A DNA stretch of 7,853 nt from an uncultured Anaerocolumna sp. (GCA_937901695.1 CALDJN010000013.1:1-7853), one strand, 5' to 3'. Positions 1 through 5,898 are shown, counted from the first letter of the stretch. A program made the numbers and translations. Notes: generated by a model from the sequence alone, not told the origin.

Positions 1-776
1 AACCATTTCTCTGGTACGGGAGAAACCCACATATAGGTCGTAGGAATGGTACTTAAAATATCATACTGGCTGCACCAGTCGTAAATATAAATATGTTTTG
101 AAGTTTTTGTATTATTATTTATTTTACTATTATTATTTTGCACCAGGTAAGGAATGGCAGTATCCCCATAGGATATTTCTGTATATTCTTTAAGCTCTGA
201 ATTCTCAATTTTTTCACACTGAGCCAAAGGATGATTAACTGACATAAGAGCCAGATGTTCAAACTCCCATAATGTTTCGTAACATAGCTGTTTTTCTATA
301 AGGTAGTTAAAAAAGTAATTTTCATACTCTATCTGATAGCGGATAATTCCCAGGTGAAAAGGCCCATCTGTAATATTATTGATTACCTGAATGGAATTAG
401 TTTCTTGAACATTTACGTTGATTCCCCTGCTTTCATCCAGGTCCGCCATAAAACGTATCATGGCATCTGTTATATATCCCGCCCTGGGTATTGTTATACC
501 TAAGTTTTGGGTATCATTATTGGAAGAATCAGACAGTGCTTCGATTTTCTCTACCTGCAGAAGAATATTCTTAGCATATATTAAGAATTCCTGGCCTTTT
601 TGTGTTGGGGTTACTCCCCTGGAAGTCCGTTCGAAGATGGAATATCCTAGGGAATCTTCTAATTCTTTAATGACTTTGCTTAAGGTTGGCTGCCCCATAA
701 AAAGGTTTTCCGCCGCCTGTGAAATAGAGCACGTCTTATCTACTTCAATTACATATTTTAAATGCTTTGTATTCAT
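1..776 (-). CDS. LysR-type transcriptional regulator, C-terminus cut by window edge
   Basis: This gene is open from an ATG at 774-776 to the left edge without a stop: 258 codons, against about 300 for the family, so roughly the last 40 residues are missing. The protein starts MNTKHLKYVIEVDKTCSISQ. Residues 1-60 form the typical LysR winged helix-turn-helix, with SISQAAENLFMGQPTLSKVIKELE as the helix pair and IFERTSRGVTPTQKG as the wing. A linker helix (about 60-85) follows, then a periplasmic-binding-like effector domain from about residue 92 (LGITIPRAGYIT). It should be a cytoplasmic DNA-binding regulator responding to a small molecule; the effector and target cannot be read here. A weak Shine-Dalgarno (AGGA, 6 nt before ATG) supports the start. 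A 183-bp repeat begins 25 bp upstream, so its promoter lies inside or beyond that repeat. Three sampled 60-bp lines have higher GC (20-28 G+C) than lines in the neighbouring MATE gene. Confidence 0.9.
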   Translation of the reverse strand, partial: MNTKHLKYVIEVDKTCSISQAAENLFMGQPTLSKVIKELEDSLGYSIFERTSRGVTPTQKGQEFLIYAKNILLQVEKIEALSDSSNNDTQNLGITIPRAGYITDAMIRFMADLDESRGINVNVQETNSIQVINNITDGPFHLGIIRYQIEYENYFFNYLIEKQLCYETLWEFEHLALMSVNHPLAQCEKIENSELKEYTEISYGDTAIPYLVQNNNSKINNNTKTSKHIYIYDWCSQYDILSTIPTTYMWVSPVPEKW

Positions 777-800
777 TCAGATTCCTACTTTCCTGTCAAA

Positions 801-983
801 GAGGCTGTTGCAAAACTGTCATTGCTACGAAAGCGTGTCATTTTGAACAAAAATTCAACGAAGTTGAAATCGCCAAGATTCTCATTATTAAAGCGAGATT
901 CTTCGAGCATAATTCAGCAAGCTGAATTTGCTCTCAGAATGACAAGGTTAGCTCTAAATAACATTTTATTTTGCAACAGTCCC
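801..983. repeat. MITE-like palindromic repeat with IS-like terminal inverted repeats
   Basis: The ends are 15-bp inverted repeats: GAGGCTGTTGCAAAA at 801-815 and, read from the other side, GGGACTGTTGCAAAA at 983-969 (13 of 15 identical). These resemble IS6-family ends such as the IS26 end GGCACTGTTGCAAA (13 of 14 for the right end), which I recall rather than looked up. Inside, arms 837-883 and 895-943 are long imperfect inverted repeats that start GTCATTyTGA and end GATTCTC, so the RNA would fold into one long hairpin. Each arm carries its own small perfect palindrome: TTCAAC-GAA-GTTGAA (854-868) and AATTCAGC-AA-GCTGAATT (911-928). The motif TGTCATT also occurs twice at the left (817-823, 836-842). 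No transposase is encoded and no 8-bp target duplication is visible (CTGTCAAA against TTATGCTA). The internal GTCATTCTGAG...GAATCTC pattern recalls interspersed repeats of many bacterial genomes. Confidence 0.75.
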
Positions 984-1048
984 TTATGCTACTTGCTCAT
1001 AACCTCATTGTTACTATTATTCTCCATAGCCATTGAAAAATATTTCTA

Positions 1049-2383
1049 TCATTCCAGTCTTTTTAACTTTATAATTTCTAACAAAATATAAACAATAGCA
1101 ATAGCTGATGCTATACCATCTGATAATGCATTGCTTATATAGATTCCCTTAACCCCAAGTTTTGGTGCTAATATTAAAATTGATGGAATGATAATAATTC
1201 CATATCTTAAAAATGCTAATACACTGCTACGCCTAACTTTCCCAACAACTTGAAAATATTGAGAGCTAATTGTTTGTAATCCAATAAGTGGAAGCATACT
1301 TAGATAAAATTTCATTCCAGCAGAAGTTGATTGTATTAACAGCTGATCATTTGTGAACATGTTTACCAATAATTGTGGATATAATAAAATCACCAAGTAC
1401 AGAAAAGAAGATAATAAAAAAGAATAGAAAAGTGCCAATTCCAGCGATTTTCTAACTCTGGCATACTGTTTTGCTCCCCAATTATAACCGCAGATTGAGT
1501 TATTTCCCTGAACAATACCCACAATTACCATATGATAGAAACTGTATATACTTGACATAATAGTTACAGCAGCAATATCCAGGTCGGTACCATACTTTAG
1601 CAAGCTATTATTTATATAAAAATTAACTATTGCGGCTAAAATCTGTACGTAAAAAGAAGGCAATCCCATCTTTAAGCTTTCTTTAATTAGATTGGCTTCA
1701 TTTATAACTTTTCTTATTTTAAGATGAATAATAAAATCCGTTCTTTTAACAAATACATAAATCACATAAATGGTTAATGTTGTTTGGGATATGACCGTTG
1801 CAATGGCTGCCCCTGCAATTCCTAATTTTAGTACAAAGATAAATAAGGGATCTAAAATAATATTAAGAATTGATGTTATCACAATAATTTTCATAGAAAC
1901 TTTGGCTTGACCAATAGAACGAAGTGTATTATTTAAACAATAACCTGGAATTCCTATGATTGAACCAACTATGATGATAACAATATATTCTTTGGCATAG
2001 GGTAATACTTCTGTTGAAATAGCTAATAAGTGTAAAATAGAATTTAAAAAGCTCATAAATATAATAGCAAAACCAATTAAAAATAAGATAATATATTTCA
2101 GAGCTAAATATAGTATATCTTCAGCCTCTTCCTTCTTATCCTCCCCTAATTTAATGGATATTAAAGAAGAAGTTCCAATACCAATTAACAATATAAATGC
2201 CATTTGAATAATTTGTATAGGCATAGTAATTCCAACTGCTGTTAATGCATATGAACTTAGCTTACCTACATATATACGATCTACTATATTAAAAATAGCA
2301 CTGCTTAACATTCCGAGAATAGCTGGAATGCTTAGTTGCCACAATAATTTTGATATCTTCTCAGTTCCAAGGTTTAGTTTCAT
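1049..2383 (-). CDS. MATE-family multidrug/cation antiporter
   Basis: This encodes an integral membrane exporter of the MATE family, which swaps drugs or metabolites for Na+ or H+. From the chosen start it is 444 residues, normal for the family, with hydrophobic segments spread along its length consistent with 12 helices in two similar halves. The N-terminus MKLNLGTEKISKLLWQLSIP, followed by AILGMLSSAIFNIVDRIYVG, is the characteristic opening of clostridial MATE proteins; the second half has the matching IYSFYHMVIVGIVQGNNSICGYNWGA segment. The frame is open up to 2476, but that start lies upstream of the promoter at 2429-2457 and is unlikely. Two starts remain: 2383 (GGAG, 7-nt spacer, best fit to the family N-terminus) and 2410 (AGGAGG, only 3 nt before ATG, 12-nt leader). 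I prefer 2383. It is transcribed divergently from the MarR-ABC operon, so both exporters may share control. Substrate unknown. Confidence 0.92.
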   Translation of the reverse strand: MKLNLGTEKISKLLWQLSIPAILGMLSSAIFNIVDRIYVGKLSSYALTAVGITMPIQIIQMAFILLIGIGTSSLISIKLGEDKKEEAEDILYLALKYIILFLIGFAIIFMSFLNSILHLLAISTEVLPYAKEYIVIIIVGSIIGIPGYCLNNTLRSIGQAKVSMKIIVITSILNIILDPLFIFVLKLGIAGAAIATVISQTTLTIYVIYVFVKRTDFIIHLKIRKVINEANLIKESLKMGLPSFYVQILAAIVNFYINNSLLKYGTDLDIAAVTIMSSIYSFYHMVIVGIVQGNNSICGYNWGAKQYARVRKSLELALFYSFLLSSFLYLVILLYPQLLVNMFTNDQLLIQSTSAGMKFYLSMLPLIGLQTISSQYFQVVGKVRRSSVLAFLRYGIIIIPSILILAPKLGVKGIYISNALSDGIASAIAIVYILLEIIKLKRLE

Positions 2384-2428
2384 TTCTTCGCTCCAGTCTA
2401 TAGTAATCATTATCCTCCTCGTACATTG

Positions 2429-2457
2429 ATTATAAATAGTATTGTAATAAATATCAA
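2429..2457 (-). promoter_or_regulatory. Sigma-A promoter of the MATE gene
   Basis: Read on the minus strand, TTGATA (2457-2452) and TATAAT (2434-2429) are separated by 17 bp, an 11 of 12 match to the vegetative consensus. The expected start site is near 2422, which places it downstream of the longest possible ATG (2476) and so argues for translation from 2410 or 2383. Confidence 0.75.
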
Positions 2458-2497
2458 CATAAATTAACACGTCCATTTACAGCACATATGTTAATAA

Positions 2498-2517
2498 GTT
2501 ACAGTTCAGCCTGTAAC
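2498..2517. promoter_or_regulatory. Perfect 7-6-7 inverted repeat, candidate operator
   Basis: GTTACAG (2498-2504), six bases, then CTGTAAC (2511-2517) form a perfect inverted repeat upstream of both divergent -35 boxes. A further direct copy of the half-site, TTACAG, lies at 2477-2482, 22 bp (two helical turns) from the one at 2499-2504. There is no T-tract, so a DNA-binding site is more likely than a terminator. The protein that would bind is not known from this window. Confidence 0.45.
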
Positions 2518-2589
2518 CTATCAAACTTAAGGAATAAATTAAAAATTGCATCAAATCTAACAAGAATATTATAATTTTTTGTTAATAAT

Positions 2590-2608
2590 GATAATTGATA
2601 TCATTTTC
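2590..2608. promoter_or_regulatory. Fur-like box over the MarR operon -35
   Basis: The 19 bases from 2590 match the classic Fur consensus (GATAATGATAATCATTATC) at 14 positions; as a 7-1-7 site (2589-2603, TGATAAT-T-GATATCA) it matches 12 of 14. It covers the whole -35 box at 2595-2600, so bound repressor would block RNA polymerase. In AT-rich DNA such a match can arise by chance, so this is a candidate only. Confidence 0.4.
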
Positions 2609-2623
2609 ATTGGGGTATATAAT
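2595..2623 (+). promoter_or_regulatory. Sigma-A promoter of the MarR-ABC operon
   Basis: TTGATA (2595-2600) and TATAAT (2618-2623) are separated by exactly 17 bp, an 11 of 12 match to consensus. The start site should fall near 2630, giving a leader of about 75 nt before the MarR ATG. It has the same boxes and spacing as the divergent MATE promoter. Confidence 0.8.
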
Positions 2624-2632
2624 ACAAATTAA

Positions 2633-2644
2633 TTCGTATACGAA
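2633..2644. promoter_or_regulatory. Perfect palindrome, probable MarR operator
   Basis: TTCGTATACGAA is a perfect 12-bp palindrome starting about 10 bp downstream of the -10 box, over the predicted transcription start. This is where an autorepressing MarR dimer would be expected to bind, and length and symmetry suit the family. Assignment to the adjacent MarR gene is inferred from position. Confidence 0.6.
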
Positions 2645-2705
2645 ATGTTTCCATAAGAAATATTATTTTTGCAAAATATTATTATCCTAAATGAGGTGAC
2701 TAACT

Positions 2706-3158
2706 ATGAATCATAAGGAAGGTTTAATGATTAACTCTCTCCTTAAAGATATCAACTATGAACTAAACAATCGTTTGCGCTGTACCTTCCGTCATATGGA
2801 ATATACAGTTCCTCAGATTACTGCATTACAAATACTTTATGAAAATAAAAAAATGACGTTATCTGAACTAAGCCATGAAATGAAACTGGCTAATAGTACT
2901 GTTTCTGGAATTATTGACCGATTAGAAAAGCATGAATTGGTGGAACGGATTCGGAGTACAGAGGACAGGCGAATAGTATATATCACCCTCTCAACGAAAA
3001 GTAACTTTATAGAAGAGCATATTCAATCTCATGTTGATGAGTATTTCAGCAGCTTGGTGGAAAAAGCCTCTAAAGAAGAACTTGACCTTATTTTAAACGG
3101 TCTTGAAACACTAAAAAAATTATTACATGATAACAATATCCAAAATGATAAGGATTAG
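2706..3158 (+). CDS. MarR-family transcriptional regulator
   Basis: This 150-residue protein is the usual MarR length. After an N-terminal dimerisation helix it has a winged helix-turn-helix at about residues 35-96: MTLSELSHEMKL as the first helices, ANSTVSGIIDRLEKH as the recognition helix, and a wing with the diagnostic D87-R88-R89. The C-terminal helix (about 110-145) completes the dimer interface. Family members usually repress efflux genes and release DNA when a phenolic, drug or oxidant is sensed. The single cysteine, Cys26, lies in the N-terminal helix; whether it senses oxidants is unknown. Start at 2706 is supported by GAGGTG with a 7-nt spacer; Met8 also has AGGAAGG upstream and is a weaker alternative. 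It is the first gene of the operon, 37 nt ahead of the ABC ATPase, and probably regulates itself through the palindrome at 2633-2644. Confidence 0.93.
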   Translation: MNHKEGLMINSLLKDINYELNNRLRCTFRHMEYTVPQITALQILYENKKMTLSELSHEMKLANSTVSGIIDRLEKHELVERIRSTEDRRIVYITLSTKSNFIEEHIQSHVDEYFSSLVEKASKEELDLILNGLETLKKLLHDNNIQNDKD

Positions 3159-3195
3159 AGAAAAATTATAAACTTTAAAAGGAGTTGAATACTAT

Positions 3196-4170
3196 ATGGA
3201 AAATATAATTGAAATAAAAGGATTAAAGAAAAGTTATGGCAGCTTTGAAGCAGTAAAGGATGTAACCTTTAATGTAAAAAAAGGTGAAATATTTGGTTTC
3301 CTGGGTCCCAATGGTGCTGGTAAATGTACTACTATCAGCATGCTTTCTACTATGAGAAAACCTAGTTCAGGGCTGGCATTGATAAATGGATTTGATATAG
3401 CCAAAGAGAAAGATCAAGTTAGACAAAGTATTGGAATTATTTTTCAGGAAAATACCTTAGATGAAAAACTTACCGCCTATGAGAATCTAATTCTTCATTG
3501 CCAATTATATCATGTAGATAAGAATGTACGGGAAGAGAGAATATCCGAAGTTCTTGAAATGGTAGACCTTACTGACAAGAAAGATAAAATAGTAAAAACC
3601 TTTTCTGGCGGCATGAAAAGGAGACTTGAAATTGCCAGAGGACTACTTCATTATCCGAAAGTAATCTTCCTTGATGAACCTACAGTAGGTCTTGATCCAC
3701 AAACAAGAGAACATATTTGGCAATATATACTTAAATTAAAGGAAGAGGCTGGCATAACGGTATTTTTAACCACTCACTATATGGATGAAGCGGAACATTG
3801 CGATCGAATCGCTATTATCGATGATGGAAGAATCATTTCCATGGATACACCAGAAGGTTTAAAGAATGGCTTAGGTGGTGATTTGATGGAATTGTCTACA
3901 GAGAATAACACTAAATCTGTTGAAATTATTAAAGAAAGGTATCATAAGGAGCCAAAAATTAAAGATGGTACTATCGTCTTTCATGTAGATAAGGGAAATG
4001 AATTCTTAGTAGACTTCGTTAAATCCTTTGAAATTCCAATAAACAGTATAAACTTAAGAAGACCAACTTTAAATGATGTATTTTTAAATCTTACCGGACG
4101 TGAAATCCGTGAAGATACTCAGGCAAAAAAGGAATTTGTAGAGACTTCAAAAAAAAAAGAAAATAGATAG
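3196..4170 (+). CDS. ABC transporter ATP-binding protein, DrrA/NatA type, atypical Walker A
   Basis: This is the cytoplasmic ATPase of a two-gene ABC-2 exporter (324 residues, normal for DrrA-like proteins). Motifs in order: Walker A GPNGAGKCT at 37-45, Q-loop Gln84, signature FSGGM at 136-140, Walker B VIFLDEP at 156-162, D-loop GLD at 165-167 and switch His194 in TTHYMDEAE. The C-terminal extension (about 225-324) contains LRRPTLNDVFLNLTGRE, typical of drug- and antibiotic-export ATPases. Odd: residue 44, normally Ser or Thr contacting the Mg2+ of bound nucleotide, is Cys (TGT, 3325-3327); all other catalytic residues are intact. The start has a good GGAG site 11 nt upstream. The 3' end contains a run of ten A (4149-4158), a possible slippage spot, although every frame stops soon after. 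The partner is the permease starting at 4276. Confidence 0.95.
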   Translation: MENIIEIKGLKKSYGSFEAVKDVTFNVKKGEIFGFLGPNGAGKCTTISMLSTMRKPSSGLALINGFDIAKEKDQVRQSIGIIFQENTLDEKLTAYENLILHCQLYHVDKNVREERISEVLEMVDLTDKKDKIVKTFSGGMKRRLEIARGLLHYPKVIFLDEPTVGLDPQTREHIWQYILKLKEEAGITVFLTTHYMDEAEHCDRIAIIDDGRIISMDTPEGLKNGLGGDLMELSTENNTKSVEIIKERYHKEPKIKDGTIVFHVDKGNEFLVDFVKSFEIPINSINLRRPTLNDVFLNLTGREIREDTQAKKEFVETSKKKENR

Positions 4171-4178
4171 GCAATAGA

Positions 4179-4260
4179 TTGAAAAAAACAAGTTTTTTTC
4201 AACCGGCAATTTGTGCAGAAGCACAAATCGCTGTCATTATTAAAATGGCGCTAAAGCGCC
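4179..4260 (+). repeat. Three tandem perfect hairpins between the ABC ATPase and permease genes
   Basis: The 105-nt gap between the two ABC genes holds three consecutive perfect stem-loops: TTGAAAAAAAC-AA-GTTTTTTTCAA (4179-4202), ATTTGTGC-AGAA-GCACAAAT (4209-4228) and GGCGCT-AA-AGCGCC (4247-4260). The last ends 6 nt before the GAGG ribosome site of the permease (4267-4270). None is followed by a T-tract, so they are not clear terminators; they could protect the upstream message, alter the ATPase-to-permease ratio, or be remains of a mobile repeat. AAATCGC (4225-4231) followed by TCATTATTAAA (4234-4244) also occurs in the repeat at 801-983. Confidence 0.7.
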
Positions 4261-4275
4261 GGAATCGAGGTTATT

Positions 4276-5106
4276 ATGGAAGCAATTTTATCAATATGGA
4301 AAAGAGACGTTATAAAATCTATTAGGGACAAGGCAAGTTTGATTGGAAACTTAGCCCTTCCTATTTTACTCCTCATCATTTTCGGCAGTGGCATGGGTGG
4401 GGCTATAAAATTCATGACTGAAAGAGCCGGCATTGGCAATGCGTTGAGTGAATTTAATTTCACCAAGTTTATGTTTCCAGGAGTGGTAGGTATCACTATA
4501 TTTAGTACAGCGGTTATTTCTGCTTTAACGGTAGTTCAAGATCGTGAGTTTGGTTATCTTCGTGAAATGTTGGTATCACCTATACCAAGAGGCTCGATTT
4601 CCCTTGGAAAAGTATTGGGTGGCAGTACGGCAGCTGTAATTCAAGGGTTAATCATATTAGTATTATCACCATTAATCGGGATTTCCTTAAACTTTACCAT
4701 GATATTAAAGTTGATACCCGCTATGCTTATATTAGCATTTACAGTATCCTCCCTGAGTCTCTATGTGGCAACCTTTGTAAAAAGCTCTCAAGGATTTCAC
4801 ACAGCACTTACCATGCTGATTTTACCAATGATTTTTTTATCAGGCTCGATTTTTCCCTTAACAGGAAGCCCTGCATGGATGGAATTTCTAGTTAAAATAA
4901 ATCCGGTAACCTATGGTGTGGATATGTTTAAAAAAATCCTTCTTGGATCACAAGAAATGCCAAAGATAGTTCAAGATGTAATGGGATTAAATTTAAGTGT
5001 ATTTGGTTATTCCTTTACAGAATATACGGATTTTGTTCTGGTTCTTGCAATTGGTATCCTCTTACTCTTCCTTGCCACCGGAAGGATGAAAAAAGTGGAG
5101 GCATAA
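4276..5106 (+). CDS. ABC-2 type transporter permease (DrrB-like)
   Basis: This 276-residue protein is the membrane half of the exporter and would pair with the ATPase encoded upstream. It shows the ABC-2 layout: an N-terminal amphipathic stretch (SIWKRDVIKSIRD), a first helix at about 21-41 (ASLIGNLALPILLLIIFGSG), a loop, then five more hydrophobic segments, ending with a helix at about 250-270 and a charged tail. The hallmark coupling segment QDREFGYLREMLVSPIPRGS (about 88-107) and the conserved FLSGSIFPL (about 187-195) and NPVTYGVD motifs are present. The ATG at 4276 has GAGG with a 5-nt spacer. Daunorubicin-type and Na+ exporters use this architecture; the substrate here is not known. The gap to the ATPase is unusually structured (three hairpins). 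Confidence 0.94.
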   Translation: MEAILSIWKRDVIKSIRDKASLIGNLALPILLLIIFGSGMGGAIKFMTERAGIGNALSEFNFTKFMFPGVVGITIFSTAVISALTVVQDREFGYLREMLVSPIPRGSISLGKVLGGSTAAVIQGLIILVLSPLIGISLNFTMILKLIPAMLILAFTVSSLSLYVATFVKSSQGFHTALTMLILPMIFLSGSIFPLTGSPAWMEFLVKINPVTYGVDMFKKILLGSQEMPKIVQDVMGLNLSVFGYSFTEYTDFVLVLAIGILLLFLATGRMKKVEA

Positions 5107-5139
5107 TTCAATTATTTATCAAAAGATTGGTACAATATT

Positions 5140-5184
5140 AAACAGGTGCAGTATCCCAAACCGAGATATTACACCTGTTTTATG
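5140..5184. terminator. Probable intrinsic terminator after the ABC operon, possibly bidirectional
   Basis: AAACAGGTG (5140-5148) pairs perfectly with CACCTGTTT (5172-5180), with extra partial pairing (GTATC/GATAT) in the loop. On the plus strand a short T-run ends the stem; the matching A-run on the left could serve as a T-run for the convergent small gene at 5274-5543. The T-tract is short, so efficiency is uncertain. Confidence 0.6.
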
Positions 5185-5273
5185 GTTATTAATGACTTAA
5201 ACTTTTTCATTGAATTGGCTCATCATTTTCATTTGACCAGAAGAATACCTTATACCCTCCAACCTGAAATAGA

Positions 5274-5543
5274 CTAGGCAATATGCATCCCCCCCGCAGC
5301 AGCATATTTATATAGCAAATGAGCATTACTATGCAGGAACTGGTCAAATTTTTCAATTTCCTTATCTGTAAAACCTTCTCGCTTAATCCATGTATAAGAT
5401 GGTAAAGAGCACCTTGCAACGTCAAAACCATCTTCTGTAGGTCGTTCAAAATGCACCTCCACACATTGAATCCCATTATCTTCTAGGATATGAGAATGCA
5501 CTATCTCTGTTTCATCTGATAAAATCATATATGGATACATCAT
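5274..5543 (-). CDS. Small conserved-looking hypothetical protein
   Basis: This is an 89-residue soluble protein of unknown function. It has a very strong ribosome site (AAGGAGGT, 9 nt before the ATG at 5543); a second ATG follows at once, and MYPYMILSDETEIVHSHILE could equally be the start. The sequence is acidic, with patches that look like a conserved clostridial family by memory: VEVHFERPTEDGFDVARCSLP in the centre and FDQFLHSNAHLLYKYAAAGG near the end. There is no signal peptide, membrane segment or helix-turn-helix. The overlapping minus-strand frame at 5207-5476 has no ribosome site and no protein-like composition, so I reject it. An extended -10 promoter (5593-5601) lies upstream. It stands alone between the ABC operon, with which it converges, and the DeoR gene. 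I do not assign a function. Confidence 0.82.
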   Translation of the reverse strand: MMYPYMILSDETEIVHSHILEDNGIQCVEVHFERPTEDGFDVARCSLPSYTWIKREGFTDKEIEKFDQFLHSNAHLLYKYAAAGGMHIA

Positions 5544-5592
5544 AGCTGATTACCTCCTTTACTATACTGACGAAAGCAATTTTCTTATAGCT

Positions 5593-5601
5593 AGTATAAC
5601 A
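5593..5601 (-). promoter_or_regulatory. Extended -10 promoter for the small hypothetical gene
   Basis: On the minus strand, TG-T-TATACT (5601-5593) is an extended -10 element about 50 nt upstream of the start codon. No convincing -35 is visible, which is tolerated with an extended -10. Confidence 0.5.
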
Positions 5602-5898
5602 CATATTTATTAATTATTCTATGCAATCTAATTAATATTCAAACCAATAACCTAGGTCAAGCCTTCAAAAAACGCTGCTATCAAAATAGACCAATAGTCA
5701 TTTCTGGTACATTATGGAATACTTTCTTGTAATTCAATACAACTTTACAAAATATGAATAATACTAACTCACTACTATATAAATTCTTAAGTTTAGTAAT
5801 TAAATTGAAATCCGGTTCCAATTCATCAAAACTTATTCACAGTGCTCTTTTCGGTAATGTAAAAATTTATCGATTATCTACTTTGCTCTTTGGTTAAT
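5602..5898. other. Intergenic region without a convincing gene
   Basis: This AT-rich stretch separates the small hypothetical gene from the end of the DeoR gene. No ribosome site followed by a sizeable open frame is seen, and no clear terminator follows the DeoR stop. On the minus strand, 5836-5681 stays open for 51 codons (reading ISFDELEPDFNLITKLKN...), without a usable start codon. It could be a decayed gene fragment or chance. Confidence 0.5.

Noticed and set aside
801..983. The repeat as a CRISPR or complete IS element
   Set aside because: No regularly spaced direct repeats and no transposase reading frame; it is a single palindromic element.
984..1048. Short minus-strand frame reading MAMENNSNNEVMSK between the MATE stop and the repeat
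   Set aside because: Only 14 codons and no ribosome site; it might be a former C-terminal tail or gene start cut by the repeat, but nothing supports translation.
418..1091. Two plus-strand open frames (418-846 and 762-1091)
   Set aside because: The first is antisense to the LysR gene, whose protein is clearly recognisable; the second runs through the palindromic repeat. Neither has protein-like sequence.
2384..2476. Upstream extension of the MATE protein to an ATG at 2476
   Set aside because: It begins upstream of the mapped-by-eye promoter (start site near 2422), lacks a ribosome site and is not typical of the family.
4149..4158. Ten-A run as a programmed frameshift site at the end of the ATPase gene
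   Set aside because: All frames stop within a few codons and no in-frame extension into the permease exists, so slippage would change only the tail.
4251..4496. Minus-strand 81-codon frame over the start of the permease gene
   Set aside because: Antisense shadow of a well-supported permease gene, with no ribosome site.
5207..5476. Minus-strand 89-codon frame overlapping the small hypothetical gene
   Set aside because: No ribosome site, Cys/Trp-rich non-protein-like composition, and it overlaps the better-supported frame at 5274-5543.
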